Positions 16,098 through 24,445 of a stretch of DNA of 64,000 nucleotides are shown piece after piece. The position numbers and the translations under genes were made by a program. The notes beneath the pieces were generated by a model. The model made no database searches and was not told the origin of the DNA. It worked only from the letters and a program-made list of their open reading frames with translations. How positions within the stretch are numbered: position 1 is the first letter of the stretch; each line of letters starts with the position of its first letter. The DNA is from Shimia_B sp038525525 (lineage in GTDB: Bacteria > Pseudomonadota > Alphaproteobacteria > Rhodobacterales > Rhodobacteraceae), in NCBI GenBank assembly GCA_038525525.1, contig JBCBHO010000003.1, positions 186,001-250,000 of the forward strand. The letters are read 5' to 3'.

Positions 16098-16505
16098 CCG
16101 CGCCACCTCGATCTTTGGGCACCTGTCCTGCACGACCGTGATGCCGCGCGCCCTCGCCCGGGCCGCCGCGTCCTCGTGAACGACGCCAAGCTGCAGCCAG
16201 ATCACTTCGAGCCCCACGAGACCCAACGCCTGATCCACCACATCGGGCACCGCTTCTGAGCGGCGGAAGACGTCGACCATCTTTACTGGCCCGGCCTCCG
16301 CCAGGGTGGCCACGACCGGCACGCCGAAAAGGGATTGTCCCACCAACGCGGGATTCACGGGAACGACCCGCGCGCCGCGGCGGGCAAGGAACGTGCCCAC
16401 GCCATGGGAGGCCCGTGCCGGATTGTCCGACGCCCCCACCAGCGCGATGCGCGTCACACCCGTCAGGATGCGGGCAATCTCGGCGTCGGGAGGGTTCGGC
16501 GTCAT
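16086..16505 (-). CDS. CoA-binding domain protein (YccU type)
   Basis: A 139-residue stand-alone CoA_binding_2 Rossmann domain. The nucleotide loop is LVGASDNPARASHGVGTFL, and the rest follows the family (VVPVNPALVG, VDVFRRSEAVPDVVDQAL, WLQLGVVHEDAAARARARG). The family resembles the CoA-binding domain of succinyl-CoA synthetase alpha but has no known reaction of its own. It stands alone and diverges from the RNase D-like gene. Confidence 0.9.
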   Translation of the reverse strand: MTPNPPDAEIARILTGVTRIALVGASDNPARASHGVGTFLARRGARVVPVNPALVGQSLFGVPVVATLAEAGPVKMVDVFRRSEAVPDVVDQALGLVGLEVIWLQLGVVHEDAAARARARGITVVQDRCPKIEVARLRL

Positions 16506-16584
16506 GGCCGGAGCCTACCGGCCCCGCGCCTTGACAGGAAGGGCGGTGGCGTAGATGCAGCGCCGACCCTAGATGAGGCGGACC

Positions 16585-17199
16585 ATGACGATCACCCTCC
16601 ACAAGCGCGACCTGCCCGACGGGCTCGACCTCGGGCCGATGGTGGCCATCGATTGCGAGACGATGGGGCTCAACCCGCATCGGGACAGGCTCTGCGTTGT
16701 GCAGCTGTCGTCGGGGGATGGCACCGCCCACCTCGTGCAGGTGGAAAAGGGCCAGACCGAAGCGCCCAACCTCGCCGCGCTCCTGCGCGATCCCACGGTA
16801 CTGAAGCTCTTTCACTTCGGGCGCTTCGACATCGCCGCGATGTACAACGCCTTTGGCGCGCTGGCCGCGCCGGTCTACTGCACCAAGATCGCCAGCCGCC
16901 TCGTGCGGACCTACACGGACCGCCACGGCCTCAAGAACCTCACGTCCGAGCTCATCGACGTCGACATCTCGAAGCAGCAGCAGATGAGCGATTGGGGCGC
17001 GGCGGAGCTCACCGACGCGCAGCAGGCCTATGCGGCCTCCGATGTCCTCTACCTCCACCAACTCCGCGAGAAGCTCAACGAGCGGCTGGAGCGCGAGGGG
17101 CGGATGCAGGTGGCGGAGGCCTGCTTCGACTTCCTGCCCATGCGTGCGAAGCTCGATCTCATGGGCTGGCCCGACACCGATATCTTCGCCCATTCCTGA
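16585..17199 (+). CDS. RNase D-like 3'-5' exonuclease, short form
   Basis: A DEDDy-type exonuclease of 204 residues with only the catalytic domain: AIDCETMGLNPHRD (first D and E), FHFGRFDIAAMY (second D), and AYAASDVLYL with the Y-x-x-x-D motif. Canonical RNase D is about 370 residues and has C-terminal HRDC domains, absent here; short forms of this kind are common in alphaproteobacteria. It probably trims structured RNA 3' ends. I use the ATG at 16585 since GAGG lies 6 bases before it. It is 7 bases upstream of kdsD and probably starts the kdsD-lptCAB transcript. Confidence 0.88.
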   Translation: MTITLHKRDLPDGLDLGPMVAIDCETMGLNPHRDRLCVVQLSSGDGTAHLVQVEKGQTEAPNLAALLRDPTVLKLFHFGRFDIAAMYNAFGALAAPVYCTKIASRLVRTYTDRHGLKNLTSELIDVDISKQQQMSDWGAAELTDAQQAYAASDVLYLHQLREKLNERLEREGRMQVAEACFDFLPMRAKLDLMGWPDTDIFAHS

Positions 17200-17206
17200 G
17201 GCCCCG

Positions 17207-18163
17207 ATGACGCGAGAAGAATTCCTCGAAACCGCCCGCCGCGTGATCCGCATCGAAGGCGCGGCGCTGGGCGCGCTGGCCAACGGGATCGACGAAAGCT
17301 TCGGCGCGGCGGTGGACACACTTCTGGGCGCCAAGGGGCGCGCCATCGTCTGCGGCATGGGCAAATCGGGCCACATCGCGCGCAAGATCGCGGCGACCTT
17401 CGCCTCAACCGGCACGCCCGCGCAGTTCGTGCACCCGGCGGAGGCCTCCCACGGCGACCTCGGCATGATGGCGCAGGGCGATGTCGCGCTTGTGCTGTCC
17501 AATAGCGGGGAGACGCCGGAGCTCGTGGATGTCGTGGCCTATACCCGCCGCTTTTCGATCCCGCTCATCGGGGTGGCGTCGAACCCGGCCTCCTCGCTGC
17601 TCAGGCAGGCGGATGTGGCTCTAGTGCTGCCCAAAGTGGAGGAAGCCTGCGGGACGGGCCATGTACCGACCTCGACGACGACCATGACGCTCGCGCTGGG
17701 CGACGCGCTCGCCGTCGCGCTCATGGAGCACCGGCAATTCACGCCCGCCAACTTCCGCGAGTTCCACCCCGGCGGCAAACTCGGCGCACGTCTCGCCCGC
17801 GTGTGCGACCTCATGCATACAGGGGAGGCCCTGCCCTTGATCGCGGCGGATACGCCCATGGGCGAGGCGCTTCTCACGATCTCGCAGAAGGGCTTCGGCG
17901 TCGTGGGCGTAGCCGCTCAGGACGGCGCGCTGGAGGGCATCGTCACCGACGGTGACCTGCGCAGGCATCTCGACGGCCTCCTCGAGAAAACCGCCGGCGA
18001 AGTCATGACGCACGCGCCACGAAGCATCCGGGCCGATGCGCTCGCCGAAGAGGCACTCGCGCAGATGAACGAGCGCAAGATCACCTGCCTCTTCGTGACC
18101 GAAGCAGAGCGCCCGGTAGGCCTCATCCATATCCATGACTGCCTCAGGATCGGGCTCGGCTGA
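17207..18163 (+). CDS. kdsD: Arabinose-5-phosphate isomerase (KDO biosynthesis)
   Basis: KpsF/GutQ family enzyme, 318 residues, converting ribulose-5-phosphate to arabinose-5-phosphate, the first committed step to KDO. The N-terminal SIS domain contains GMGKSGHIARKIAATFASTG, HPAEASHGDLGM and SNSGETPEL. Two CBS domains follow (about residues 205-318; MHTGEALPLI and VMTHAPRSIRADA). The start ATG overlaps nothing upstream, and the stop overlaps the lptC start as TGATG. Its place ahead of lptCAB and the presence of kdsB at 27.7 kb support the KDO role and not a sugar-alcohol function. Confidence 0.93.
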   Translation: MTREEFLETARRVIRIEGAALGALANGIDESFGAAVDTLLGAKGRAIVCGMGKSGHIARKIAATFASTGTPAQFVHPAEASHGDLGMMAQGDVALVLSNSGETPELVDVVAYTRRFSIPLIGVASNPASSLLRQADVALVLPKVEEACGTGHVPTSTTTMTLALGDALAVALMEHRQFTPANFREFHPGGKLGARLARVCDLMHTGEALPLIAADTPMGEALLTISQKGFGVVGVAAQDGALEGIVTDGDLRRHLDGLLEKTAGEVMTHAPRSIRADALAEEALAQMNERKITCLFVTEAERPVGLIHIHDCLRIGLG

Positions 18164-18768
18164 TGGCGCGGCGGAACGATGGCTATACCCGTATGGTCAG
18201 TGCGCTCCGCGTCCTCCTGCCCCTCGGCGCGCTTGGGCTTCTGTCCACGCTGTTCTTCTTCTCCGGAGAGGTCGATCCCACGCAATCGATCCCCTATGCC
18301 GAGCTCGACGTGGAGCGCCTCGCCGAGGAGCAGCGGGTCAGTTCGCCCTATTTCGCGGGCGTCACGGAGGACGGCACGGCGATCACGCTCACCGGGACCT
18401 CCGTCATACCGGACCTGACCGGCCGAGACCGCTTCACGCTGGAGACGATGGACGCGCGGCTAGAGACGGCCGACGATGTCGTGCTGACGGCGCAAGCGCT
18501 GACGGCCGAAATCGACAACGAGATCGGCCGCGCCCGCCTCGAGGGCGACACCGTGCTCGAGACATCCGACGGGATGCGCGTGGAAACCGCGGGCCTCGAC
18601 GTGGACCTCGGCACGGCGGATCTCGCCACCCACGGGCCGGTGGAGGCCGAGGCGCCCTTCGGGCGGGTGACGGCGGACCGGATGGAGATGACGCGCCCAT
18701 CCGCCGACGCGCCGCACCGGATCGTTTTCCAAGGCGCGGTGCGGCTGCTATATCAGGCCGAGGATTGA
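18163..18768 (+). CDS. lptC: LPS export protein LptC
   Basis: A 201-residue bitopic inner-membrane protein. One N-terminal transmembrane helix (LRVLLPLGALGLLSTLFFF) anchors a periplasmic beta-jellyroll that passes LPS from LptBFG to LptA. The domain shows the family pattern: PYFAGVTEDGTAITLTG, then regular strand repeats ending GRVTADRMEM. The start codon overlaps the kdsD stop by one base. Sequence conservation in LptC is low, so the call rests on layout, topology and the neighbouring lptA and lptB. Confidence 0.9.
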   Translation: MARRNDGYTRMVSALRVLLPLGALGLLSTLFFFSGEVDPTQSIPYAELDVERLAEEQRVSSPYFAGVTEDGTAITLTGTSVIPDLTGRDRFTLETMDARLETADDVVLTAQALTAEIDNEIGRARLEGDTVLETSDGMRVETAGLDVDLGTADLATHGPVEAEAPFGRVTADRMEMTRPSADAPHRIVFQGAVRLLYQAED

Positions 18769-18779
18769 GAGGTGGTGCC

Positions 18780-19262
18780 ATGCGGTCATGGTTGACGATT
18801 GCTTTGTTTTGCGTGGCCTCGGGCGCTTTCGCGCAGGGCTTGCAGGTCGCCTTCGCGGGCTTTGACCAAGATGCGGACGAGGCCATCGAGATCGCCGCCG
18901 ACAGCATGTCGATCGACCAGGAGGACGGCAGGGCCATCCTCACCGGCGCCGTGACCATCGGCCAGGGCGATCTCCGCCTCTCGGCGCCGCAGGTGACGGT
19001 CACCTACACGGAGGCAGGCGGAATCGACACTATTCTTGCCGAAGGCGGTGTCATCGTCGTCACGCCCGAGGAGGAGGTGGAAGCCACGACCGCGCTCTAC
19101 ACGCTGAGCGCGGACGAGATGCTGCTCACCGGCGACGTGCTCTTGAGCCAGGGGCGCAGCGCCGTCTCCGCCGAGCGTATGCGGGTGGACCTTTCCTCAG
19201 GCACAGCGCTTCTAGAGGGCCGGGTCCGCACCGTCCTGCAGCCCAATGATGCCGATGAATAA
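18780..19262 (+). CDS. lptA: LPS transport periplasmic protein LptA
   Basis: A 160-residue periplasmic protein of the OstA family that bridges LptC and outer-membrane LptD. The signal peptide MRSWLTIALFCVASGAFA is cleaved before QGLQVA. The mature part has the repeated strand pattern typical of the family: IEIAADSMSIDQEDGRAILTG, DLRLSAPQVTVTY and LYTLSADEMLLTGDV. It begins 11 bases after lptC and overlaps the start of lptB by 17 bases in another frame, so the operon is tightly coupled. Confidence 0.92.
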   Translation: MRSWLTIALFCVASGAFAQGLQVAFAGFDQDADEAIEIAADSMSIDQEDGRAILTGAVTIGQGDLRLSAPQVTVTYTEAGGIDTILAEGGVIVVTPEEEVEATTALYTLSADEMLLTGDVLLSQGRSAVSAERMRVDLSSGTALLEGRVRTVLQPNDADE

Positions 19263-20010
19263 GCCCGAGCTCAGCATCGCCGAGGGCCAGTCAGGCCTCG
19301 TTGTCCGCAACCTGCGCAAGAGCTATCGCAAGAAGCTCGTCATTCGCGATGTGAGCCTTTCCCTCGCGCGCGGCGAGGTTGTGGCGCTTCTCGGGCCCAA
19401 CGGCTCCGGCAAGACGACATGCTTTTACGCCATTGCAGGCCTCGTGGACGCGGAAGCAGGGCAGGTCTCCGTCGATGGGCGCGATGTCAGCGCGCTGCCC
19501 ATGTACCGCCGGGCGGCCCAGGGGATCGGCTACCTGCCGCAGGAGATGTCGATCTTTCGCGGGCTCAACGTGGAAGACAACATCATGGCGATCCTCGAGA
19601 TCGCGGAACCCAAGCGCAAGACGCGGGACCGCCGTCTGGAAGAGCTTCTCGCCGAATTCTCCATCGAGCATCTCCGCCGCGCGCCGGCCCTCGCGCTATC
19701 TGGCGGCGAGCGGCGCCGGGTGGAGATCGCCCGCTGCCTCGCGGCCAATCCCAAATACCTTCTCCTCGACGAGCCTTTCGCGGGCGTCGATCCCATCGCG
19801 GTGGGCGAGATCCGCGGCCTCGTGAACGCGCTCAAGAGCCGGGGCCTCGGCGTCCTCATCACCGACCACAACGTCCAGGAAACGCTCGGCATCGTGGACC
19901 GCGCCTACATCCTGCACGACGGCAAGGTGCTCATGTCCGGCACCACCAAGGAGATCGTGGAAGACGAAAATGTCCGCCGCGTCTATCTTGGCCAGAATTT
20001 CCGTTTCTGA
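19246..20010 (+). CDS. lptB: LPS export ABC transporter ATPase LptB
   Basis: A 254-residue ABC ATPase that powers LPS extraction with LptF/LptG (not in this window). Walker A is GPNGSGKTT, the signature is LSGGERRRVEIARCLA, Walker B is YLLLDEPFAGVDP, and the H-loop is TDHNVQETL, which is characteristic of LptB. The first ATG (19246) lies inside lptA; ATGs at 19249 and 19255 are alternatives. The 205 bases after it contain TTGACA at 20030-20035 but no good -10 at the right distance. Confidence 0.95.
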   Translation: MMPMNKPELSIAEGQSGLVVRNLRKSYRKKLVIRDVSLSLARGEVVALLGPNGSGKTTCFYAIAGLVDAEAGQVSVDGRDVSALPMYRRAAQGIGYLPQEMSIFRGLNVEDNIMAILEIAEPKRKTRDRRLEELLAEFSIEHLRRAPALALSGGERRRVEIARCLAANPKYLLLDEPFAGVDPIAVGEIRGLVNALKSRGLGVLITDHNVQETLGIVDRAYILHDGKVLMSGTTKEIVEDENVRRVYLGQNFRF

Positions 20011-20215
20011 GCCATTAACACTCTTTGGATTGACAGACCGCCCCCCTGATCCCCACATTGAAGGGATGCAAGGCACCCTAGGACGCCCCACCACCTCGCA
20101 GCCCACCCGGACTGCGCATGGCATTGGGCCCGGGACCGCGCTCACTCCCCTACGCTAGCTTCCCCGGCGGTATGCCCCGCCCTGTGGAGACGTGCGACGA
20201 TGAAAGAGAGGCCCC

Positions 20216-20794
20216 ATGCGCTACCAGATCACCGGCAAACAGATCGATATCGGTTCGGCACTTCAAACCCACGTGGAGAGCGAGCTCAGCGCGACGCTAG
20301 GCAAGTATGCGGGTCGACCGACGGACGCCACGGTGGTCTTTTCGAAGTCAGCTCATGAACATGCCTGCGAGGCGGTGGTCCATCTCTCCACCGGGCTTAC
20401 GGTGCAGGCGCGCGGTCAAGCCGTTGATATTTATGCGTCTTTCGAAGCGGCGCTCGAGAAGATGGACAAGCAGCTCCGCCGCTACAAACGGCGCCTGAAG
20501 GACCATCACAAAGAGCGTGCGACCCCCGTTGAACTCTCTGGCGGAGCCTCGTATATCCTCGCCAGCTCAACCGACGAGGGAGAGGGAGCGGAGCCCGAAA
20601 GCCTACAGCCCATCATCGTCGCAGAGACAGAAACGCAAATACCGGCCCTCTCCGTAGGCGAGGCCGTCATGCAAATGGAACTCGCGGGCTCGCCCGTATT
20701 GGTATTCAAGAATGAGACCGCGGGGCGGACAAACGTCGTCTACCGCCGCGACGATGGCAACATCGGCTGGATCGACCCCGCGCAGGCGGGCTGA
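20216..20794 (+). CDS. hpf: Long-form ribosome hibernation promoting factor
   Basis: A 192-residue HPF/RaiA protein. Residues 1-100 form the ribosome-binding domain at the decoding centre (RYQITGKQIDIGSALQTHVE ... AALEKMDKQLRRYKRRLKDH). After an acidic linker comes the C-terminal dimerisation domain (SVGEAVMQMELAGSPVLVFKNE ... GNIGWIDPAQ). Long HPF dimerises 70S ribosomes into 100S particles in stationary phase. AAAGAGAGG lies about 7 bases upstream. In many proteobacteria rpoN lies between lptB and hpf; here it does not. Confidence 0.93.
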   Translation: MRYQITGKQIDIGSALQTHVESELSATLGKYAGRPTDATVVFSKSAHEHACEAVVHLSTGLTVQARGQAVDIYASFEAALEKMDKQLRRYKRRLKDHHKERATPVELSGGASYILASSTDEGEGAEPESLQPIIVAETETQIPALSVGEAVMQMELAGSPVLVFKNETAGRTNVVYRRDDGNIGWIDPAQAG

Positions 20795-20830
20795 CGCCGC
20801 CGAAAGCCGGAGCAGAAGAGCCGCAAGGAC

Positions 20831-21295
20831 ATGGATTTGTTGAGCATCCTCAAGCCCGAGGCCGTGAAGGTTTTGGGGCAAGTGACGTCGAAGAAGCGCT
20901 TGTTCCATGACGCCGTGGACCTCGCGATCGATGCCTATGGCGTGCCGCTCCCATCAGCCGTGGAAGCGCTCATGGAGCGCGAGAACCTGGGCCCGACGGG
21001 CGTGGGCCACGGCGTCGCGCTGCCCCATGCCCGTGTGAGCGGGATCGAAAGCGTGCTCGGCGTCTTCATCCGCCTCGACAAGCCCCTGAGCTTCGAGGCC
21101 GTGGACAAGCAGCCGGTGGATCTCGTCTTCTGCCTCTTCGCGCCCGAGGAAGCCGGTGCTGAGCACCTGAAGGCCCTCGCGTTGGTGGCGCGCACGCTGC
21201 GTAATGAGAGCGTCTGTGAAAAGCTGCGCTCCAACCGCAACGCGGCCGCGCTCCACGGCATTCTCGCGCAGGCCCCGGCAATCGCCGCCGCCTAA
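20831..21295 (+). CDS. ptsN: PTS IIA-like nitrogen regulatory protein
   Basis: A 154-residue EIIA-Ntr (PTS_EIIA_2) protein. The phosphorylatable histidine is in GVALPHARVSG, and the family segments LMEREN-LGPTGVGHG and VDLVFCLFAPE are present. It takes phosphate from EI-Ntr/NPr and regulates by protein-protein contact, for example potassium transport or sensor kinases. It is 36 bases downstream of hpf on the same strand; the hpf-ptsN pairing is conserved in proteobacteria. Confidence 0.93.
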   Translation: MDLLSILKPEAVKVLGQVTSKKRLFHDAVDLAIDAYGVPLPSAVEALMERENLGPTGVGHGVALPHARVSGIESVLGVFIRLDKPLSFEAVDKQPVDLVFCLFAPEEAGAEHLKALALVARTLRNESVCEKLRSNRNAAALHGILAQAPAIAAA

Positions 21296-21322
21296 CACCG
21301 GGCACCCTGTTGGCCCAATGCC

Positions 21323-22735
21323 CTAAGGCTGCCAGTCCGCGAAGCCGAAGGTCAGGTAATCCCGCTGGTAGACATCCCGCGCGCGCGCCTCGAGGTCGGC
21401 GTCGTAGATCTCCGCGAGGGGGATCGTGTGGGTCACGGCCGTAGCGGGCAGCTCCGGCGGCTCCTCCCCGATAAGCTCGCAAAGCATGGCGAGCTCCGTG
21501 CCGAGGTTGGGCTCCCGCAGGATCATGTCGGGCGCAAGGAACTCCGAAAAGCCCTGGATCGTCTGCGCCTGCGTGGCCCAGCTCGCATCCACCCGCACGG
21601 CGGTCTGGCCGTCGAGGTTCATCTTCACGAAGTCCAGATACGCCTCGAAGGCCGCACGGTGCGCCTCCGCGGTCCAGTCCTCATCCGGGCCCTCAGCCAG
21701 GATCGGCACCTTGTAGACCCGCATGAGCGTCTCTCTGATCGCAGGGAAGCTGCCTTTGCCGGTCCCGAGGATGTGGTCCTCGAAAGCCTGATAGGCGCGC
21801 GCGAGCGGATGACGCACGACGGTGAAGCTGCGATGCTCAGCATGCCCGCGCTTCCATTGCCTGAGCTTCTTCTGGCTGAAATCTTCCACGAGCCCGCCCG
21901 CGCCAAACCGCGCAAGCCACGCCTTTATCGCGGGCGCTGGCCCCGAACGGATCGGCATAAAGAGGAGCGGGGCACCCGCGGCCGCCACCCAGCCCGGGAT
22001 CGTCGGGCCCCGGCGCGGCTCGAAATTGGGCGTGCGTGACAGGTCGAAGCGGTCGAGCCGGGCCAGCGCCTCCTCCATCGCCGCGAAATTCTCCACCTTG
22101 TCGGCGAGCGGCGCGGGGTTCTGCTTCTTGAGCTTCTTTGAAAGGCCGTCGAGCGCGGTGTCAGAGCCGAGATAGGCCGCGAGCCCGTTCATCACGTCGA
22201 CATCCTGCAGGTCCTCGTAGGCGAGGTAGAAGGCCGTTTGCCCCGTCTTTTGCAGGGCCCCCATGACCTTGAGCTGAAAGGCCTGCAAGGCGTCGAGATG
22301 CGCTTCGAATTCGGCGGCGTCGAACTGCGCCTTGGCGGCACGCTTGTTGGTGGCGTTGGTGAGCTTCCACTGTCCCGTGGCTTGGGCGATCTTCCAGCTG
22401 ACGTAGCTCTCCACCGGGTTCCGGGTAAGGATGATCTTGGCGCAGTGGCGATCTTCGAGAACGGCGTCGAGCACGCCAGGATGGTGGTCGTGGAAGAAGC
22501 GAAATCCCTGCACCCCCGGCTCCGCCTTGATCGCCGCAAGGAGCGCGCGCGGGTCCGCGTCGCGCGCGGCCTGGTCAAAGCCCAGGAGCTCTTCCGTGCC
22601 CGGATAAGCGAGAAAAACCGGATTGAAGACCTCTCCGAGGCAGGCGAGATCGGGATAGAGATTGAGATTGGCTTCCAGCAGGTTCGAGCCCGTGCGCATC
22701 TCGGCAAAGAGCACGAAGGTATCAAACTGCGCCAT
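21323..22735 (-). CDS. Sulfotransferase with two sulfotransferase-like modules
   Basis: A 470-residue protein. The N-terminal module (about 1-235) has a PAPS 5'-phosphosulfate loop FAEMRTGSNLLEANLN (10-25) and a 3'-phosphate motif IILTRNPVESYVSWK (101-115), as in NodH/Stf0-type carbohydrate sulfotransferases. The second half (about 250-470) looks like a Sulfotransfer_2 domain: its 3'-phosphate motif FTVVRHPLARAYQAFED (304-320) is clear, but the matching 5' loop LLFMPIRSGPAPAIKAW (258-274) lacks the usual K-T/S-G-G-T-S. One site is probably active and the second may bind acceptor or be degenerate (inference). It ends the minus-strand glycan cluster, 3 bases after the GT14 gene. Confidence 0.82.
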   Translation of the reverse strand: MAQFDTFVLFAEMRTGSNLLEANLNLYPDLACLGEVFNPVFLAYPGTEELLGFDQAARDADPRALLAAIKAEPGVQGFRFFHDHHPGVLDAVLEDRHCAKIILTRNPVESYVSWKIAQATGQWKLTNATNKRAAKAQFDAAEFEAHLDALQAFQLKVMGALQKTGQTAFYLAYEDLQDVDVMNGLAAYLGSDTALDGLSKKLKKQNPAPLADKVENFAAMEEALARLDRFDLSRTPNFEPRRGPTIPGWVAAAGAPLLFMPIRSGPAPAIKAWLARFGAGGLVEDFSQKKLRQWKRGHAEHRSFTVVRHPLARAYQAFEDHILGTGKGSFPAIRETLMRVYKVPILAEGPDEDWTAEAHRAAFEAYLDFVKMNLDGQTAVRVDASWATQAQTIQGFSEFLAPDMILREPNLGTELAMLCELIGEEPPELPATAVTHTIPLAEIYDADLEARARDVYQRDYLTFGFADWQP

Positions 22736-22738
22736 GGT

Positions 22739-24445
22739 TCACTTCTTAACGAGATAGGGCCGCCGCGCGCGCTGCCGCGGACGCTCGGGCATGTCGTTGA
22801 TCGGGTAATCGCCCATGAGGTAGGGATGCATCCCCTCGTTCTTCAGCGTCTGGAGGAATTTCCCGAAGCCCTTGAGATTGTGCATCCGGGGCGCTTCCGT
22901 CAGGCGCCGCGCCCCTTCGCCCGCCAGGTCATCGATGATGTTCTGGAGGTGCTCCATGGGGCTTTCGATGAATTCGGTCATAGTCAGCACCTTGATCTTG
23001 GCGGCGGCCCATTCGCTCTTGAGCGCGTAGAGGTGGTCCGCCTCGATCTTCTGCCGCCAAGCCGCATCGCGCCGGATATCGATGAAATCCGCGTTGGAGC
23101 GGAAATGCTGCAACGCCCAGGAGCCGGTGATGACGTAGATCCGGGCATTGGGATCTTTTGCGAGGTCCCAATGGATGAACTGGCTGTCCCACGGGCCGAA
23201 CTGGAAGCACTGGTGCTCGCCCCGCGTGTTCCAGATCAGGTTGGTGAGGAAGGAACGCGGGTTGTAATCCCGTGCCTCGGCGCTGTCATAGAGCGCACCG
23301 GCAAAGCTCTTTTCACGACCGGAGAATTGCACCCAGTTCTCGGCGAAGAGATGCCCGTGCACCCGCGCGCCGGTGTTCTTTGAAAGCCACTCCTCCCAAT
23401 CCTCGAAGATATCAGTGAAGCCCTCGAAGACGGTGTAGGGCGCCGCCGTCGTGCAATTGTCCCACTGCTTCCGCGGAAAGCGTGACTGCATGTAGAGCCC
23501 TGGCCGCCCGCGGACGCGCAGGTCAATGGCACGGGAAAAGACACGGTCGATCTTGCCGCGATCCGGCTCCGCTTTCTTCATGGCGTGGGCCGCATCGGTC
23601 AGGAAGCTGTCGTATAGCAGGTCGGCCCGCGGCCAGATCTTGCGCGCCACAAAGCAATCCGAGCGCCGCAGAAGCTGCAGGTGATCGTCGTAGAAGATGT
23701 GCGGTTTACCTTGATGGTCGAACTTCGACAGCGTCAGGGAGCGACTCTGCACATCGGACGAATACAGGCGGCACAGAGTCTGAAAATAGCTCTCATCCGG
23801 GATCCAAACGGTGGAGAAATAGGCATCGTGGTAGGCGCGGTCCGGAGAGCTCAGGATCGCGCTCAGCGTACGCCGCGTCAGGCACCACCATTGCGAGCCC
23901 ATGTGAGGCACGATCCCCGGCGGCACCTTGCGCTTGATGCCGAGCTTGCGCTGGAGCTCCACCGCGCGGTCGAAAAGCTTGCGCTGCTTTTTCCAGGAGA
24001 AGGGGAAATGCAGCGTGAATCGTTCCTCGTCGAGGCCGCCCACCGTCCAGGGAACATCCGCCGTCGTGGCGCTCTCGATGAAATCCGTGCGCGGACGCTC
24101 GTCGAGATAGGCGATGAGCTCGTCCACCGGGCGCAGCGGCAGGCACGCGCCCGAGGCGAGAAAGACATGGCGCACGTCCGGAAACCCGGCGAGGAGCTGC
24201 TCGGCGGCGGCCTGCGTGCCCGCCACGATGCCCCAAGTGCCCCATTCGCAGCGGTGGCGGGAGGAAAACTGCACGAGCGGCTCGTCGGCCAGCGCCTTCA
24301 CGAAGGCAGCATTTACGGCATTCTTCACGTTTCGATCCACGTGGATCACCACAGGGCATCCCGCCGCGGTCCAATGCCGGGCCACCTGCTCGGCGCGATT
24401 GAGCGCGTTGTGCACGAGCATGACGATGCCCAGCGAGGCGGTCAT
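22739..24445 (-). CDS. GT14 (core-2/I-branching type) glycosyltransferase with large C-terminal domain
   Basis: A 568-residue protein. Residues 1-260 form a GT14 catalytic domain related to beta-1,6-N-acetylglucosaminyltransferases and xylosyltransferases: LVHNALNRAEQVARHW, VVIHVDRNV, RHRCEWGTWGIVAGTQAA, FLASGACLPLRP, GSQWWCLTRRTL and VWIPDESYFQTL with the catalytic glutamate. The remaining 300 residues (for example PRKQWDNCTTAAPYT and QFGPWDSQFIHWDL) form a second domain that I believe matches a Pfam family of unknown function (DUF5927). The ATG at 24445 overlaps the upstream GT2 stop as ATGA, showing coupling. Acceptor and sugar donor are unknown. Confidence 0.82.
   Translation of the reverse strand: MTASLGIVMLVHNALNRAEQVARHWTAAGCPVVIHVDRNVKNAVNAAFVKALADEPLVQFSSRHRCEWGTWGIVAGTQAAAEQLLAGFPDVRHVFLASGACLPLRPVDELIAYLDERPRTDFIESATTADVPWTVGGLDEERFTLHFPFSWKKQRKLFDRAVELQRKLGIKRKVPPGIVPHMGSQWWCLTRRTLSAILSSPDRAYHDAYFSTVWIPDESYFQTLCRLYSSDVQSRSLTLSKFDHQGKPHIFYDDHLQLLRRSDCFVARKIWPRADLLYDSFLTDAAHAMKKAEPDRGKIDRVFSRAIDLRVRGRPGLYMQSRFPRKQWDNCTTAAPYTVFEGFTDIFEDWEEWLSKNTGARVHGHLFAENWVQFSGREKSFAGALYDSAEARDYNPRSFLTNLIWNTRGEHQCFQFGPWDSQFIHWDLAKDPNARIYVITGSWALQHFRSNADFIDIRRDAAWRQKIEADHLYALKSEWAAAKIKVLTMTEFIESPMEHLQNIIDDLAGEGARRLTEAPRMHNLKGFGKFLQTLKNEGMHPYLMGDYPINDMPERPRQRARRPYLVKK

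Noticed and set aside
20030..20059. TTGACA upstream of hpf as a sigma-70 promoter
   Set aside because: No acceptable -10 lies 16-18 bases downstream (CCACAT/CACATT), so it is left out as a feature.
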